Shown here: positions 1 to 13,394 of the stretch, piece after piece
How the letters are laid out: each line of letters begins with the position of its first letter
How positions within the stretch are numbered: the stretch's first letter is position 1
From: Thunnus maccoyii
Lineage: Eukaryota; Chordata; Actinopteri; Scombriformes; Scombridae
Reading direction: 5' to 3'
Assembly: GCF_910596095.1 (NCBI RefSeq)
Contig: NC_056546.1
Coordinates: 9,692,925 to 9,756,924, forward strand
DNA length: 64,000 bases
Position numbers and translations under genes: made by a program
Notes under the pieces: model-generated
Database searches by the model: none
What the model was told of the DNA's origin: nothing
Seen by the model: only the letters and a program-made list of their open reading frames with translations

Positions 1-1631
1 CTAGCAGAGCCTTGTCAACATACGCTGTGGCCTCTGTCTGACACGAAAATACTTTCCGGAAAATGAAAACTTGATTGCTCTCATTAGTCTTTGGAGCCAT
101 TTCTAAACAAACTAAAGTTGATGTGTTTTTAATAGTCTTTGGACAACAACAGAGGTCTACGGAGCAGAGGAGTAAGATATATCAGGCTTTGGATACACTT
201 ACAATAAGCAGGATGAATTCATTGTTGGTTTGGCTCTGCACATGAGATTTGTTGATAATAAGAAAAACATAGAAAACCACCAGCTTTATCCCTTAAAAAA
301 AAATCTTCTTTTTATTTTACATATTGTAGTAAGACATTCATAATTGCAGATAATGTTAATCAGTGTAACTCCAAACAAAAATGTAGATTGTTATACAAGA
401 TCAGGAGGCATCATTACACACATTATTAGAATGTAGTAAGTTGTAAGGTGCCAAAAATTGATTGATGAGGTGCTTTAAAATCACCAGAAAACAAAAAAAA
501 CAGCCAACTATTTTGGATGCAGATTACTAGTCAGAGTGTGAGATGTAGAAAGAATATTAACAAACCTCTACTGGGTACTGTTACCTTTCCATTTCTCTCT
601 ATCAGAGCTTTTCCCTCTGAAGTTTAATCACATTTGTGATGAATAAAGTGTTCTAAGTGAAGAAAGCACATGCTTGGCTCATCCTGCAGGTAAAAGCAGA
701 TGATTCATACAGCTGCACGTGAAGTAAAGGCATACACACATGAATATACCTGTATGTTAATCAAGCAGAGACACGTGTATGCATGGACACACACACACGT
801 ATTTGCACTTAGGTGTGGGGTCATGGCAATTTCAACTTTTTCCCCTTGTTGATAGGTATGAAAACATTAAATAATCTGTTTTTTTGCACGTTACCCTGTC
901 TAATCTAAGAGGACAAGTTAAATGTATTCACAGTTTAATTTATGCTATTCTGTCAGCTTTCATTTCGGATAATTAACGGTGAAGAGGTCTTACTGAAGAC
1001 TAGCATCTCAATATATTGTGTGTCTGTGTTTTCAACCAGTGCAGCTGTAGGTGAAGCAGCCATACCTGAGCCTGAAGTGAATATAAGTATATTTATTCTA
1101 TAAGAGTTTAAAGAAAATCCACCTCAAAGCACTTATCACACTAATCTTGTGGATAGAGAGACAAACATAGATGATGTCACAGTAAGATATTTTTAGTGTA
1201 ACTACAATTGCCTTTTGTACAAGAAAACCTTTCATCTGTCTCAAACATCAACAGTAGATGTCAGGTTTTGATGTCGGTATCAAAGAATAATGGCTTCTCT
1301 ATAGACTCGCCTTTTTGCACCATTCAACAAGAAGCAGAGATACTAAGCTCTGTGCCAACATTACATCTAAACAGTGAAATAAAGCTAAAAGACATGTTTG
1401 ACAAGGATGTGGTTGCAATCAAGTACCACAGTGTGCACATACTGTGTACTGCAATATCTTCAGTTTGATTCTAGCTCAGGGACCCTTATTGCATGTTCCT
1501 TCTCTCTTCTCTCTGTTGACTATTAAATAAAGGCACAAAACCCCAAAATACTCTTACAAACAAACACACACAGCAATACCAGATGCCCAACAAAACAATG
1601 ATTTACGTTGGGTAATGGCAGCCCTGCCTAA
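1..1631. other. No gene seen
   Basis: AT-rich sequence with homopolymer A/T runs and a short ACACACAC at 790-798. The only frames are short and resemble nothing I know. Confidence 0.6.
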
Positions 1632-2195
1632 GGCTACATTCACATTAAAGGCGTTAATGATCAATTCCAATTTTTTAGTCAGGTACAATCTTTTTGTGAC
1701 ATGTATCCGGTGTGAGCTGTGCATGCACAGATTTGACTGAAATGTGAGCTGCATGCAGACAAGAATAACAACGTCATTTGTGCTGCAGTCAAAAAATAAA
1801 CATGGATGACATACTGTAGCTGTGCTAACATTTGGTTATGATAAGTTCCTTCTAGTGTGGCTCGAATAGAAACTTCTTCATAAATGCCCAACCAATTTGA
1901 ATTCCCTCGTCCCTCCATTGACCCCCGTCACTGTTGTTGATCTCCTCCATGTTTTATTTTACCGGGCCGTGAGATGCCGACACTGAATGATGACGACATT
2001 CGACATCCGCATTCGTGGAAACATTGAAAAGAACACATGAATTCCAATCTGACTCTTCTGACAGTGGTCACATAGGCAGAGATCGAATATGAATCAGATC
2101 TAGGACCACATATACAAGAGGCCCAGATCTGATATGGAAAAAAAAAAAAACAGATTTGGTTTGTTCACACTTCAGCATGTAATGTGACCTTAGCC
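1632..2195. mobile_element. TIR-bearing MITE, about 560 bp
   Basis: The ends GGCTACATTCACATTA and (reverse complement of the right end) GGCTAAGGTCACATTA form imperfect terminal inverted repeats. The interior is non-coding. The right half (AGATCGAATATGAATCAGATC) is of a type I recognise as dispersed in fish genomes. Target duplication unclear. Confidence 0.55.
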
Positions 2196-3708
2196 ATAGA
2201 TACTGTAACTATGATGTAGGTTTTGATTTATAGTTTGGTGTCAGATTTAACCTGTTTATAGATGGATGTATCGTACATGATCAGACCGTATTACATTCTT
2301 TAATTTCCTCTCTGATATACAGTAGAGTGACAGTGGGCTTAACATGTATAGATCTGAAGATATAACCAGGTAACTTCTATTTATTATTGTCTCATTACTT
2401 GTCTTAAAAATATAATAATTTGCACATTGATATTACTCTTTAAAAAAGTAATCATAATATTTTACTAATGCTCAACAGGGGGCCCTTTAATCATGTCATA
2501 TCTTCTGTGTTTAGAGGAAGAAAACAAGACTTTGCGGTTTAACAAGCAGCCAGCCTGCAGTTTTGAGGTATTTACTGACTATCAACAGCTAGCTTAACAT
2601 ACTGCATTAAGTTCCGTCCTCTCAGTGAACTCAGCTCTGAGATGTAGCCCAGTACATCTCACAGGAGAGCTCATCTCACAGCTGAGTGGCTTAACAGTAT
2701 GCACATAGTTAACTTGCTGAATTTCTTAAGAGAACTATTTACTGTATTGTAAGCCTGCAGTTATTTTCACCTCTTGTTATCTTGACACTGTACTACATAT
2801 CGTACGGATTAAGAATGTAGAGTTTGTATACTTTCAGGTGATGTATAATGTTCACACTGCTGCTGACCGGCTTTACACCGTCTCCTCCACACATACAAAA
2901 AAAAAAGCACTTTTATGGTTATTCATCTGAAGGCGTCGTTATCCTATTCAACATGTCTATTCATAGCAGGCATCTGGATGAGCAGTTGCAGAAGAGAAGG
3001 ATGATGAAACACGTACCTCATAGCTGCCTGGTGCAACTGCAGTGGCTTCTACATCAAGGTTTACCCTCATCTAAAGCAGTTTATCACAATAAAGCAACAC
3101 TCAAATGAAGAAAAATGAATAATACAACTAAGCAAAGTGAATTTAAGGACAATAAGCAGTGAAGCCAAGCGGACTAATGTGGCAGAATTTCAATTTTTTC
3201 AGTTTTGGTTGACATTTTGGAATTTAAACAACATATTTTATCTTAAAACACTGTGTTGTAGTGTGAGAAAGAGAGCCCACATGTTTATATGATATGATCT
3301 GGCATTACACTGCTGGCTTATGGCTCATGTGATGTGTTTAGCTAAGAGAAAAGATTAGGTTACATTATTTTTCCTCTGTTTTGGTGTTTCCATGCAGCTG
3401 GGGGATGATACAATGTTGGGACAGAAAACTTTGGACATGTTAAAGGTGTTTCCAACTTAATGTGGACATGACCTTAGATTAGTGAGTGACTTGTTTAACA
3501 GTTGTAGCTAAAATCTAGTGGCTTATCTACCGTGGCTTATCTATCAATTTAACCTCATCTTCAGACTTCCTCACCAGTAAAAGTGAGCAGCACAGACGTG
3601 TCCATGCGTGTGGTTTATTTATGTACAGTACAATAGCTTTTGATGCCAGAGGTGCAGAATGAGTGACAGTAAGAAAGAAATATCAGACTGTCAGTGCTGA
3701 AGAGTGTG

Positions 3709-3739
<31 letters not shown>

Positions 3740-5903
3740 CTTGATGCTTGGAGCAAAATGGCAGGAATGCAGTTCACTTCCAATAAACTGTCTGGTTACT
3801 CCCTCTCTTAAGCTGTGTGTGTGCAGAGTTGAGCCAGATTAAATAAAGTTATGCGGGTCATTGTACTTTGTTTACAGTCTGCGCCGGTGTCTGTGTCTTG
3901 TCTCTTATGTATATTTCTGTGTCTGTCTCTTCTTCCTTCTTTTCACTGTATTCATTCTATCCTTGTAATTCCAAGTATCACAGATGAAAGTCCTGTTTGC
4001 TCTCACGGCAAATGTAAAGTCAACATATCAGCTGCACCTTGTTGCCAAAATTTGTATTGTGTGGCTCCAGTACATTAAATGCAAATGGTAAATCCAACTC
4101 CAGGCTTCAAAGTATCCTTTCAAACAACCAAGACCAACATCAAATATATTATGTCAGTGTTTTTCTACAGTCTAGAACCTAACTTGATCTTCAAGTGACA
4201 AAATAGCTTCTGTCCTGGCAGAGAGTTGGATGATTTAATATTTAATGCGACTATAGAGCTGCTGCAGCAACCGAGAATATTTACAAAAAGTCTTTCATAC
4301 CAAACGCAATAACTCTGCTACATTCATAAACACCATTCACACTGGAACTGTGTCTGTTACTGTTGTCTGTACTGTGCATGTTGTGTTATTTATTATTGAA
4401 TGTCTTGTGATTTACTGTGATGTAACAAACGATGTTTTAATGAACCTGTGAGTGTAAGCCAGGAGGGGATCATGCATGTGTCCGTGTGTGTATCTGTCCG
4501 CAGCTAATCTCACATACTACTGGACCCATCAGCCTAATATTTTTTGTGCACATTTATGATTGTCTGCTCAAGGACCTCTCACGGTTGCGGTGATTCACAA
4601 TTTTTTAAAAACCTATTTTATAACACCATTGACTGCTGATTCCTCGCTCCTCTTAACCAGCTGCTTCGGTTTGGAATCTCGTTTCTGCTATGGACAACCA
4701 ATCATGCCTTGTTGCCATGTTACATCAATCCGTGACAAATTTCGGTACCTTGAGAGCAGGTTGTGTTGTGAATTCAAACAAATATTGATAAGAATCCTTA
4801 TGAGCCTATCATAAAGCTTAGACTTTTGTCTTTTCAGCAGTCCTCGCCATTTTACGATGTACATTACGACATAGTAAATGGCAATCTGCTGGGCTGAAAA
4901 CAAGGCTTATCTAGTCTGTTGCAGGCTACATTTTGACCTTTGTTGTGGCTCAAAAACTGACATCCATAGAAAAGTTTTGCCTCATCTTGAACCAGAGCAT
5001 CTGCAGATTAATTCCATACAAGACATATTGTTAGTTAGGCACAATACAAGAATTAATAAATCCCTGTTTTTGTTATCTTCGCCGCCATCTTGACTGTACA
5101 CAACTGGCGGAGATCTGCACTCTACTGAGTTATTGTTATTATTCTGAGGTGCCGGTTGAAAGAGACTTGTCTTCTTCATCTGGTGTCACAAGTCCTTCTC
5201 GGTGTCTGTGATCAAGGTGACACTGATGTTTTACTGCAGGCTGTGGAAGGTGGGAGGGTGGGAGAAGATAGTCTCCAGAACATTCATCAAAGCAAATGTG
5301 AAGGGTATGAAAAAAACTCCTGCCTGTAAAGCTCAACTTTTAACATGGATGAGAAGTCCTAAAAGTGCTCAGAACATCTACAGTTGAGCAACTTTGACTT
5401 TGATTGAGATTGTTTTGTCAGCTTGTGGTTCCAAAGTCAAGATTGAATTGTCAAGCTGAGATGCTGAGATGAAGATAGTAGTGAATATTAAATGTTTACA
5501 TTTATAAAGAATGTAAGGGTTCAAAATGAAAGACTGAGCGACCTGCAGGAGAGGACATGTGGGTCACTCTGCTTTTAAAAGGCTGTGTAGGCACACAAGT
5601 GATGGACACCGAAAGAAAACCAGGCTGACAGGTGAGTGGCAGCTGGAATGGACTAAATAGAAATGACATTGGCGCAAGAATAGAAAATGCCTTTGTGAAT
5701 TTCTGTATGCATACATAAACAGTATATGACACACATACTCATTAGGTGGACTCTGGCCTGGATCTGGACTGAATAACAGTTTAACCTAACTTTTGAGCGA
5801 CACATTGCTATCACGTCGCCTTAGCTGTCATCACTCAGCCGCCCGCTAGTCGCCACAGTTAGCAAGGTTGCTGTGGAAGGTAGGAGCTCTGCTTGATAAA
5901 GTA
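2196..5903. other. No gene seen
   Basis: No splice-consistent coding exon on either strand. The stretch 4500-4815 has repeat-like character (ACTGGACCCATCAGCC, TGTTACATCAATCCGTGAC) but I cannot name it. Confidence 0.55.
3702..3739. repeat. (GT)n microsatellite
   Basis: GT repeat with one GC interruption. Confidence 0.9.
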
Positions 5904-6126
5904 AAATGGCTTGTTCAAAAATAGCCGATACAAAAAAAGAAAGGTTGACAGTGAAAAACACACATTTACAGATAACTGGACTGAGAAATATGCGTTCATT
6001 TTGCCCACAGGAAGTGCAAGATCATTGTGCTTGATTTGCAATGACACCAAACATTCCTGCTTTGAACAAAACCATCCCAAAAACACCGAGGTAAGAACCA
6101 CAAAACTCAAACAGTTGAAGTCGTGA
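5904..6126 (+). pseudogene. hAT transposase N-terminal fragment (BED-like zinc finger region)
   Basis: The frame read from 5911 gives KKRKVDSEKHTFTDNWTEKY then AFILPTGSARSLCLIC, which matches the N-terminus of hAT-family transposase-like proteins of the SCAND3/GTF2IRD2/ZBED group (KRKVD...W..KY.FILP....CLIC). The CxxC of the zinc finger is present, but the following His pair and the rest of the transposase are missing. An in-frame ATG is lacking and a donor-like GAG|GTAAGA lies at 6088-6096. A dead fragment is most likely. Confidence 0.6.
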
Positions 6127-6351
6127 TATAGACTCCAGCAGAATAAGTGTAAAATCAAACATTTTCAACAATGACTGCAGTGAATAACTTATACAGAAGC
6201 AGACTCACTATACACTTGCACCTTTTTATGCTTAATTTGAAGGACCTGGTTACACAAAAAAGTCACATCTCCCATTAATACAGTAATGCTGTTCATGCAC
6301 AGCCTTCTGGAGTTTCTGTACTGAAATATCATCATGTAATACCCCCATACC

Positions 6352-6660
6352 GGTGTCCCGATCCTGTCACTGTCCTGTCATTCTTGTCTTTTTGATTTTG
6401 TTATTTTTTTGTTATCACCATCCTCCTGTTCTCCTCAGCCTGCTTTCCCCTCCACGTCTGCCCTGTCGTCACCTGTTCCCTATTCCCTTGTCAGTTCAGT
6501 TTGTATTTAAGTCCTGTTGTTCAGCTCCATCTTTGTTGGATCATTTGTTCTGCTCTATTCAATTTTGTTTTTCCTGCACACCTGAATAAATATATATTCT
6601 TCAGTTTCTACCGCCTGCTGTGTTCTGCATATGGCTGCATCTGCTCCTGGACCTCTATTT
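6352..6660 (+). repeat. LTR-related fragment
   Basis: Shares GTCACCTGTTCCC, AGTTTGTATTTAAG and CTGCTCC segments in the same order with the solo LTR at 33563-34125. It has a TATTTAAG (TATA-like) and AATAAA spacing like an LTR promoter and polyadenylation signal. Clear TG...CA ends are not visible. Confidence 0.45.
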
Positions 6661-8454
6661 GTGTATCCCTGGTATATGAATACATATACAAGTAATGACC
6701 ACACTCATGTACATGTACAGCTTTTGAAAATATTGGATGGTGAGGAACACTGTATAAGATAGTAGGTGTGAGTGCCAACACAGAAAAATCCCCTTTGTGC
6801 TTTCCTTTGATACATTATTTCATGCTAAACTTTTCATGCATATCCTTTACTGAATAAGCCATTTCATCATCTATCTACGCTTCAACCGGGTTCCTTTTTT
6901 TTTACATTTAGACTTCTAATACTTTATTACAAGCTTTTGTTGGCCAAGAATAGTCAATGTCATTCCAAGCTGTACTTTAATTTACAGTTTGACTTTGAAA
7001 ACCTAATATTGGTGCAAAAGGGAAAAGAATAATGTGATTCTGTCTATGTAAGAAATGACAATGTGCTGCTCCATTCGTGCTGTCACAGCTTGTCACCTCT
7101 GAGCCGCTGCCTGCTCCTGCCTTATGAAAAGTGACATTGACTGCTCCTCTCCAGAGAAACAGTGTGCTCTTAGTTCGGCTCCGTAACTGTCTGTTCAGGT
7201 CTCCTGAGTGAACCCAGAGCTCTGCCAGCCGGATGAGCAGTCAAACCATTCTGCCTTTACTCAAACACAATCACAGCAGCTTTATAAGGACGTGTCTTCA
7301 TAATGATAAAGATCAACGTAACAGAGGAAGAGTGCTTTGTTTATGAGGACGCTCAGAAGTCTAGGTCATGGCATTCCTGGTAAGATAAACGCAGCTGGTC
7401 AGGCTGTTCAAAGTTGAACTAGAGTTTTGGATGAAAAACAACTGATGATAAAGCTTCTTGGATGAGTAGGAAATGTCTATAAGGCAACAAAGCAAATCCA
7501 GTTAACTTTGAATTACAGAGTGCAGTAACTGGTTGGCTGATGGCCCTTTTTCCATCTCTGGTTAGTGTGAAAAAGTAGTGATCACCTCAGCTTGACACCA
7601 CTGGTCAAATAAAAGAAAGCAATAGATGACCAGATTCTTGGCGCTTTGTTAGTAATGGCAGGACGCCCAGAGCAGAGTATGAGCTGCTTGTCTTTGAAGA
7701 TTTTCCATTATCAGACTGTTTGACAGCTCTGTCAAGTCTTGTGCATTAACGGATCAGATATCTTTTGTGTTGATGACTGTGGAACAGAAACTGTTACTAA
7801 AAACCCCAGTGGCCTTATTTATTTGAACCAGCACAAACATGTAAGTCTACAGCAACATATTTTACGATGTCCCCAGTGTAATGCTATGAAAGACTATCAT
7901 CATGTTGTGACAGCTATACTAACTTTTTGGTTAGACTAACTGAGCCTACGTCACATCCACGTAGGCTAAAAGACTCAGAACCAAGACAGCAAGGTTCTGC
8001 AATAGGAGCTAACCTGAGGCTGTTTGTGCCCTTAACTCTTAAATCATTAATGTGCTGCCTGCTTATTCCTGTCTATTACACACTGTAAGGGTATGTATAC
8101 AATGGTATACACCATAGCCAGTTATGGTACTTATAGCTTCCCCATGGGAGCGTTGTTTTAAATATTTATTATTGTTACTATTACTTAAATTACTTTTATA
8201 TCCTAAGGTGTTTATTGTATGTGAGTGGGGTTCTTCTTCTTGTATTGAAGCTTGGAAACTTGAAACTTATCATCTCATGTACTAATTAGCCAGCTGTTAT
8301 TTGAATTGCCATTTCACTTAGTTTCACTTCATTCATTTAGCCCGACATTATGTTATGGTTGGCTGATATCTGTTTGGAAGAGGGGGGGTATTTTGTTTTG
8401 CCTTGACTTGACTGATAAGTAGCGAGGGAAATATCCATCCCACTGACATCATTT
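6661..8454. other. No gene seen
   Basis: Nothing coding or repetitive recognised. Confidence 0.55.
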
Positions 8455-8760
8455 TAATGGAATAGTTCTTGCAGAGAGTTTTATGACAAAATCAATACCA
8501 CTCATGTCTGTATGCTAAATATGAAAGAGGAGACTGCTTAATTTAGCATAAAGAAAGAAACAAGGGGGAACAGCCTGGCCCAGTGAACCTCTAAGTGATA
8601 ACAAAGCGCATAATCCCGCACATTAACCCTCTGTGAAACCACGAGTTGACATTTTACACCTTTTGTACAGATTTAACAATTAGCAAAGGGAAACAAAGAG
8701 TCAAAGACACATGTTTTTGATCATGTGTTCATTAGTGAGCTTTAGAGTTGATGGCAGGCA
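8455..8760. repeat. Rearranged dispersed repeat (GGAATAGTTC family)
   Basis: Begins GGAATAGTTC, then AGAGAGTT, CAATACCACTCATGTCTGTA and TAGCATAAAG. The copy at 31034-31240 shows the same modules on the opposite strand (TATGAGAGTGGTATCGATCC, GAACTGTTC). Here the copy is deleted internally and followed by a segment in altered order. Confidence 0.55.
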
Positions 8761-10019
8761 GACAGAGCTGTGTATTCTCAAAAATTTAAAACTATATCAT
8801 TAAATCAACATGGAAACTGTGGTAGCGTTTGCCATGAGCAGTTAGCTTATTAGCAATTAGCCACTTAATGTTGCTTTTTTTGTAGGAAGATGACGTCCCC
8901 ATTCTTTATCCTGCCTACAAAGCTTTGATCTAATTTGGTGCCTTTATGATGGTGGTAGAGAGTCTAACATATTGGTCCAAAAGTTTCTATAATCTACTGT
9001 ATTAAGTGTTGTAACAAATGACTGACATTATTTTTAAACTGATCAAACCTTTCAGTGACTCGGATCCTCGAGGCCTGTATGGAAGCAGTCACATTTGTTA
9101 TGTAACCCCTATTATTATGCCTTTATTATTGCTCTGCTCTGCTTTATGTTAATTACACACTGTGTCATGGTATTTTGATGCTTTTTGATCGTTTAAGCTC
9201 TGATGTGATTAAAAAACATTGTGCGGTACCCAAGGGTCCAGATGGCCTTCTGCTTACCAGGCACAAAAATGGATGATGAGATTTATATTATGGGCAAGAA
9301 TTATGTATTTAAGGATGATACATTTAAACTATATAAGTTATTTTAGACTTGCTATCATTTATATCTAGAAAAACAAACTTCTTTATCTCCTTGCTGCCTC
9401 TACAAAGCCAAGTATAGTCAGTCTTTTTACTGATAGAAAAAGTGCCCGGCTGTGTGCCAACTTCTGTCTTGTTGACTTTCAATCTGAATCCACACAACAT
9501 CATTGAAGCTAATGAATAGAGCAGGAACATCATCCATCTTTAAGACAGGTATACACATAGGACGAGGGTATGATCTGGAATACTGAAGGGGCAGAGCAAA
9601 CAGATAAGACATTTGTCTTTCATACAGCTAAACCAGTTGGGTCACAAGAGTGTTTCACAATTATTCCTCTTCACTCACTGCTTGAAGGGTATCAAATAGT
9701 ATGTATAAAGGCAGGCAATGTATTACTGAAAGTGACATGATTGTATGAATTAAGACTGTTTGTTTCTGAGTTGGCATAATGATGTTGATAAATCCATTAA
9801 AGTACAGTGATGATGTATGAATCTAATCATATAGCAGTAGCAGTTCTTTGTTTTCATTATTCTCCTCTAAACTGTTTCAACTGCTCAGCCAGTATCCACC
9901 ACAGAGATGAACTTCCTGAATCTCTGCTTTCATGTCCTTAAAGTTTGAATGTGTAAAGAAAGAGGAAACATTTGTCACTACAATATTAAAAAGAGTTATA
10001 GTAATTGAATTAGCACTAC
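8761..10019. other. No gene seen
   Basis: AT-rich; only short frames with no recognisable family. Confidence 0.55.
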
Positions 10020-10540
10020 CTAATACCTAAACCTATATTCAATGATTTTCAGATACTTGGGGGCAGCACAACAAGCTGTGAACACAACATTGCAACAAGT
10101 CTACCAACTTCAATGACCAAATATACTGTTTGACCATGTGCACTGCAGAATGACCCCTAGGAGTGTCATTCTGTGTCGTAATCTGGGACAACATCATTTA
10201 TCTGTGCTTTTCAAAACCGTTACAAATCACTGTTAAAAAATAATGATGTTTTATGATGTGACAATGCTGTAGTCAATCTGGTTAGGTTTAGGGAAAGATC
10301 ATGGTTTGGGTTAAAATGATCACTTTGTTCAGGCTAGAGAAACGTGGTGTGGTTTAAAGTTAATACGTCCTTATAGTTAGGTGATCTTAGTCGTCATGGC
10401 TACAATAATGACCATGAGGTTAAGGTTAAGGTTAGGGTTGTGGTTTTAAAATAACAGTCCTGACTCACAGTTAGAAACAGGAAACAAACAGCGGTCTCCT
10501 GCAAAGTACACTGTTGGGTTAAATCTTCCATCCAAACCAC
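10020..10540. repeat. Dispersed repeat with internal foldback
   Basis: Contains CAGAATGAC...GTCATTCTG as a short inverted pair (10146-10173) and a run of GGTTAAGGTTAAGGTTAGGG-like units (about 10418-10440). This pattern (TTTAGGGAAAGATCATGGTTTGGGTT) recurs in fish genomes as I know them. Boundaries uncertain. Confidence 0.45.
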
Positions 10541-12464
10541 GTCCCCCCAATGAAGAAAACTGTCAACATATATTCTGAATATGTCTCTAAACTATGCTTC
10601 TTCTCCAGGTCGCTACAGTGGCTAGATGGAATCTGTCACTCAAATATAAATATGTGTTGTGTTTGGCCAACTGACATTACAACCTACTGTGTCATTTTTC
10701 TTGGGATGACAGTCTGCAACTTTGACACATGATCACCTTATCTAACTGATTTCTCAAATGTTGTGTCCAGTCAGACAGACAGTGTGCAGGTTTGTCTGTT
10801 ATTCATATGCACTGCAGGTGTGCACATACACTCTTATACTATTCCTTGGGTTTGACAGGCTATATTTCATGCTGTATACATTTATTTTGTGTCCATTTAC
10901 TAGAATTAATGTGACAAACCTTGTTGAAATTACTTTTGTACGAACCTGTTTTGTCCCTATTCTCTTGTACCTATGAAGGTTATAAATAAACCTGCCCTAA
11001 ATTGAATTGCTTCTGTGTCAATTAAAGACTCTATTCCTCTCTAGAAGCTGAAGGTAAGGCCATCCATCACTTCTCAAGGCAGTCTGGGGACTAGTGAGTG
11101 GGAGGCAGGAGCTCCAATCTCTCCCAGATTTACTCTGACAGTCTGGCACCCTTATACCTACAGTCTTTAAAAAACCTCATCGGTTCTTGCTCAGCTGGAA
11201 ACCGTCTCTCAATCTACTGGTTCAATCTCTCTATCTGCATCCTTCATCCCTGGATCTATCCCCCAATTCCCATTTGGGACTTGTTGGGACTGAAGGTTAG
11301 CACATTGGATTGTTCAGAAGCCTGCTGAGATTATTCATCATCCACTGTAATCCACTATGTCATGTTTTGACAAGGGAAGCTGTGTAGCTTGCGTGTGTGT
11401 GTGTGATGAGGAATCTATAATTTGTACCGAAAAAACTCTCTGTAGCAGAGAAAACTGTAATTTATGATTTCAGTTGCAGCATGCTGGTTGCAGAATGTAT
11501 CCCGGCTGACAGTCGGAGAGTAAATGATGTCTGAAGGTCCGACAGGCACGACAACAGGGACTGTGACTGATGCACCTTTCTGTCCACAAAAACAAAACTG
11601 ATTGGTTTCTGTGTGAGGATGCATCTACTGTCTCTGGTTGGATGTTTATACCCGTGCCTCCCAGCTAATCAGGACTGATTAATGGTGACTGAAAGTTATT
11701 GATGTCCTACTAACTACAGAAATGTATCCATATGTGTCAAATAATTAATCTATGTATGAAAACTGACGCTGACAATCCAAATCACGAATTCTAATACAGA
11801 TTAGTTTTCCCTAGGCTGTTTTTTAAAGCATTTTAAAGCAGCACTGAGAATAATTCAATACAAAATTTGTGTTATTTCAAAAACACCTATATGTCATCTT
11901 TTGAATGCCAGGCAGGTGAGGGAATTCAATATGTCCCTCCCTGAAGCTTCTGGCTGACCTTTTCTCTGACCTTTCCAATAACTGACTTAACAGATAAAGG
12001 TCAGTCCACCTCTGAAGACAGACGCCAGCACTGGCCTTGAAGCTGACCTGTAAAGGATGATAAACACTCCTAAAATGTGTGTGTTTGTGTGTGAGACAGA
12101 GAAAAAAGACAGGTGTCAAAGAGAAAGAGGAGGAGAAACTGCGATAGTGATTCATGAAGAAAGGATCAAAGCTTGACAACATGATGAATTTAAGGTTATA
12201 TCTCATTGGGAAAAAAATGACAGAACACGTGTGTCCTCCTCTAAATTCTGGGTAAAATAACAGTATGGGAATGTTTTGTGGGTTCGCTCCAGCTGTGGGC
12301 TCCTGAACATGTCTTCAACTTTCACCCTGCAAGAGACAACATTGTTTGAGAGGAGAAAGAAAACTGCGACAAGACACGTGGAGACTCCACCTCTGGAGAC
12401 AGAATTCATGTCAGGCATTTATCAGCAGTAATAGTCTGTCCAGTACTGTCAGGTGTAGCATTTG
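10541..12464. other. No gene seen
   Basis: Several 60-110 codon frames are present but lack family resemblance and codon bias. Confidence 0.5.
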
Positions 12465-12780
12465 AACCATTCCCACCATTTCTCAACTACAGTACTATTG
12501 AATGGATTGTCATGACATTTTGGCATTCATGTCGTCCTGCGGATGAATTGTAATCATTTTGGTCATCGCCTGACTTTTCATCTAGCGCCATCATCGAGTC
12601 AAAATTGAAATTTGTTTAATACTTCCACTAGTTTATGAGAAAATACCTGCAAAACTAATGACATTCACTCCCATCCATCTCATCTGTACTTTGTATTTAG
12701 TGCTAATTACCAAATGCTGGTATGCTAACACACTAAACTAAGATGAACATAGTAAACGTTATACCTGATAAACATCAGCT
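12465..12780 (+). repeat. Diverged copy of the 16420-17690 dispersed repeat
   Basis: Shares TTTTCATCTAGCGCC, TACCTGCAAAACTAA, GTGCTAATTA and TATGCTAACACACTAAACTAA with the copy at 17430-17580, in the same order and strand. Confidence 0.65.
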
Positions 12781-13373
12781 TGCTTGCTTATAAAAGAAAA
12801 ATAACATATATTCAAACAAAAATCAATTCTCCTTCATTGTATTGGGGTGGAGGGAGAAGCCGAACTGTCAGTATTACTGAGAAAATATGCTTCTTTCTAA
12901 CTTGGGTGAACCAAACCTTTGAAACTCAAACAATGACATTTTACCCATTTTGTGCTCTATCAGTTTATTTCTGTTTTTTGTTGCAGAACAGACGCACTGA
13001 GTTACTTTCATATGTTGTGCTGTACAATCTCACCCAGGCTGTTACTTATTTCACAAGAAGTCCTTGTACCTTTATTATTACAACCACAACCACAACTTAC
13101 GTTTATGCATCAAGGTCTTTGAGATGTCTGAGTGAATAATGATGCCTTGTTATGTATCATCTTTTGTGACAAGGGGTGTATAAGACTCCTCCTCATAGCA
13201 TTCCAGCAGTAGATACTCTGAAACTAAAGTTGAGTCTTTTACTCAGCCCACATTCTGGAGATTCTGCAGTGGTAAAATCTCTAGATACCATGTTGTGTAA
13301 AGTGTCATCGCTATACGTCGCTCAACAGTTACATCAGTATCTCAGCCACTATCATGCACTCCATCTACTGTCT

Positions 13374-13394
13374 CTCACTCTCTCTCTCTCTCTC
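13374..13394. repeat. (CT)n microsatellite
   Basis: Short CT run near an imperfect CTCTCACT stretch. Confidence 0.85.

Noticed and set aside
11877..12206. 109-codon minus-strand frame
   Set aside because: No recognisable motif, no splice support, and not distinguishable from chance in AT-rich DNA.
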